Part shown: one piece after another, positions 6,042 through 6,919 of the stretch | Layout: every line of letters starts with the position of its first letter | Position numbering within the stretch: position 1 is the first letter of the stretch | Assembly (NCBI GenBank): GCA_020629095.1 | Contig: JAHDDZ010000036.1 | Location: forward strand, 1-6,919 | Reading direction: 5' to 3' | Origin: Candidatus Altimarinota bacterium | Lineage (GTDB): Bacteria > Patescibacteriota > Gracilibacteria > UBA4473 | DNA length: 6,919 nt | Notes under the pieces: model-generated | What the model was told of the DNA's origin: nothing | The model's database searches: none | Seen by the model: only the letters and a program-made list of their open reading frames with translations | Translations under genes and position numbers: made by a program

Positions 6042-6060
6042 ACTAAGATGATATCTTAGT
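6042..6060. promoter_or_regulatory. Perfect 19-bp dyad, candidate operator
   Basis: ACTAAGAT (6042-6049) and ATCTTAGT (6053-6060) are perfect inverted repeats around the 3-base spacer GAT. The size and form fit the site of a dimeric helix-turn-helix repressor. No T-run follows on either strand, so it is not a terminator. It lies 66 bases upstream of the yhhQ start on one side and 224 bases upstream of the ATP-grasp ATG on the other, so it could act on either gene. The regulator is unknown. Confidence 0.45.
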
Positions 6061-6134
6061 GTAGCTTTATTGATTTGCGGAGCATATAGGTCTCATATCC
6101 TTTGCCTTGCTTCTAAAGCATACTGAAACAATAC

Positions 6135-6185
6135 AAAAAGTACACTATAAAAATAGGTGTCACTTTTTGGCTTGGAAGAGTGACA
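6135..6185 (+). promoter_or_regulatory. Two mutually exclusive hairpins in the ATP-grasp leader
   Basis: Hairpin A pairs 6135-6145 with 6157-6168 (11 bp, with C6161 bulged and an 11-base loop). Hairpin B pairs 6158-6168 with 6175-6185 (11 bp including two G-U, with a 6-base loop). Both use the same segment, 6158-6168, so only one can form. This is the layout of an attenuator or RNA switch. Neither is followed directly by a T-run, though T-rich sequence lies at 6201-6214. Hairpin A is A-T rich. A TATAAA in its loop could instead be a promoter -10, in which case only hairpin B would be in the transcript. Confidence 0.35.
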
Positions 6186-6284
6186 AAATATAAGAATCCC
6201 TTTCTTGTTTTTTTCTGGTCAAAATCACTTGCAAAAAGAATAGAATCTAACGAAAATCAAATCCTATTTGGTATCTACCAACGC

Positions 6285-6919
6285 ATGAAACAACGAAAGC
6301 CCAAAACCATCGTCTTCATCGGCTTTATGCACAAGACAGAGACGATTACCGCTGCTCGAGAGGCAGGCTACAAAACGGTCTGTATCACCAAATTTCCAAA
6401 ACCAGAGAAAGCCCAGAGCCATTTTGATGAAGTACTAGAAAAAGACGTGACGAATCTGGAAGAGCTTCAAGAGGTCATTCCGTATATCCGTGAACGGTAT
6501 TTGGTGAAAAGTGTGATTACTAACTACGAGCGTTTTGTCGTGCCACGATCGTACTTTGCAGAGCATTTTGGGATTCCCTCCTGCAGCATTTACTCGGCGT
6601 GTTGCACCCGAAACAAAGCCATGCAGCGGCACTCTCTGTCGTTTATGAAAGAAAATATCCCGTACCGCATTGTGCGAAACCGAACCGAGGCTCTGTTGGC
6701 CTATGGCGAGCTGGGTCCAAAGGTGTTTCTTAAATCCATTAGCGGTGTTAAAAGCAAGCTCATTTTCGGAGTGGAGAGTGAGGATGAACTCTTGCGAGCG
6801 TACCGAGAGATGCTAGACGGGTGCCAGAACACGAATCAAGAGCTGTATGACCCACTAGAGTACTGCGAGTTTCAGTTTCAGTACCCCGACCCACGTACGA
6901 CGTTTTTGGTGGAAAAAGC
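6285..6919 (+). CDS. ATP-grasp domain enzyme, substrate unknown (3' partial)
   Basis: 211 complete codons before the window ends. Residues 7-36 form a Rossmann-like beta-alpha-beta start ('TIVFIGF', then 'AAREAGYKTVCITK'), as in the pre-ATP-grasp domain of carbamoyl-phosphate synthase- and biotin-carboxylase-type ligases. 'TNYERF' and 'FAEHFGIPSCS' lead to 'TRNKAMQR' with K111, the usual first ATP-contacting lysine. 'VFLKSISGVKS' follows with K150, the usual second ATP lysine. The catalytic C-terminal part with Mg-binding Glu/Asn lies outside. The family joins a carboxylate to an amine or thiol via an acyl-phosphate; the substrate cannot be read from this part. There is no Shine-Dalgarno site at the ATG. 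An in-frame GTG at 6180 would add 35 residues ('VTKYKNPF...'), less likely because the fold starts right after the ATG. Confidence 0.8.
   Translation, partial: MKQRKPKTIVFIGFMHKTETITAAREAGYKTVCITKFPKPEKAQSHFDEVLEKDVTNLEELQEVIPYIRERYLVKSVITNYERFVVPRSYFAEHFGIPSCSIYSACCTRNKAMQRHSLSFMKENIPYRIVRNRTEALLAYGELGPKVFLKSISGVKSKLIFGVESEDELLRAYREMLDGCQNTNQELYDPLEYCEFQFQYPDPRTTFLVEK

Larger units (their letters stand above)
5977..6284. other. Divergent intergenic region with dyad, hairpins and weak promoter-like boxes
   Basis: I find no credible gene in these 308 AT-rich bases. Toward yhhQ, the minus strand shows TTGGAT (6015-6020) and AATAAT (5994-5999) at a short 15-base spacing, plus TATACA closer to the ATG; all are weak. 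A plus-strand TATAAT sits at 5990-5995 without a good -35. TATAAA at 6146-6151 is a possible -10 for the ATP-grasp gene. The ATP-grasp frame is open back to 6117, so the end of the region could be coding if a GTG at 6180 is used. Confidence 0.5.

Noticed and set aside
1..6919. CRISPR array, insertion sequence, phage genes or a defence system.
   Set aside because: No direct-repeat/spacer pattern, transposase, terminal inverted repeats, integrase or nuclease motif was seen on either strand.

Overview
The window suggests a small-genome bacterium, most probably a Candidate Phyla Radiation (Patescibacteria) lineage; Saccharibacteria, Peregrinibacteria or a relative are possible, and I cannot decide between them. 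The reasons are tight gene packing, few recognisable Shine-Dalgarno sites, a very large secreted-type DUF11 protein with a C-terminal module I associate with CPR surface proteins, and a small membrane protein coupled to recR. The genetic code looks standard. No long frame contains an in-frame TGA, Trp is TGG, and TGA serves as a stop in the ATGA overlap before recR. This argues against the UGA-glycine lineages (Absconditabacteria and relatives).

Left part (1-3780, + strand): the 3' part of one very large gene for a predicted extracellular protein, cut off by the window start. In order it has three cysteine-patterned repeats (C-x6-C-x12/13-C-x8-C), a Thr/Ser/Gly linker, four DUF11-like Ig-fold domains, a Gly/Ser linker, a beta-rich region and a beta-helix-like C-terminal module. 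It ends in tandem stops and a strong intrinsic terminator.

Middle (3788-4930): a promoter appears to be superimposed on that terminator. It would drive a 123-residue three-helix membrane protein of unknown function, which overlaps recR by 4 bases (ATGA). After recR comes a tRNA-Arg(UCU) gene with its own near-consensus promoter, which again overlaps a possible terminator of the gene before it.

Right part: on the minus strand, a queuosine-precursor transporter of the YhhQ/DUF165 family (5278-5976) lies 39 bases upstream of a small basic, helical protein of unknown function (4933-5238). The small gene ends 2 bases from the tRNA. A 308-base divergent intergenic region (5977-6284) holds a perfect 19-bp dyad and two mutually exclusive hairpins. 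It leads to a plus-strand ATP-grasp enzyme that runs off the right edge.

The genes do not form one pathway. The surface protein is a stand-alone unit, the membrane protein and recR (recombinational repair) look like one operon, and yhhQ with the small gene may form another. The most unusual items are the cysteine-repeat module with its disulfide-patterned DUF11 array, the overlaid terminator/promoter pairs with apparently leaderless starts, and the structured leader of the ATP-grasp gene.
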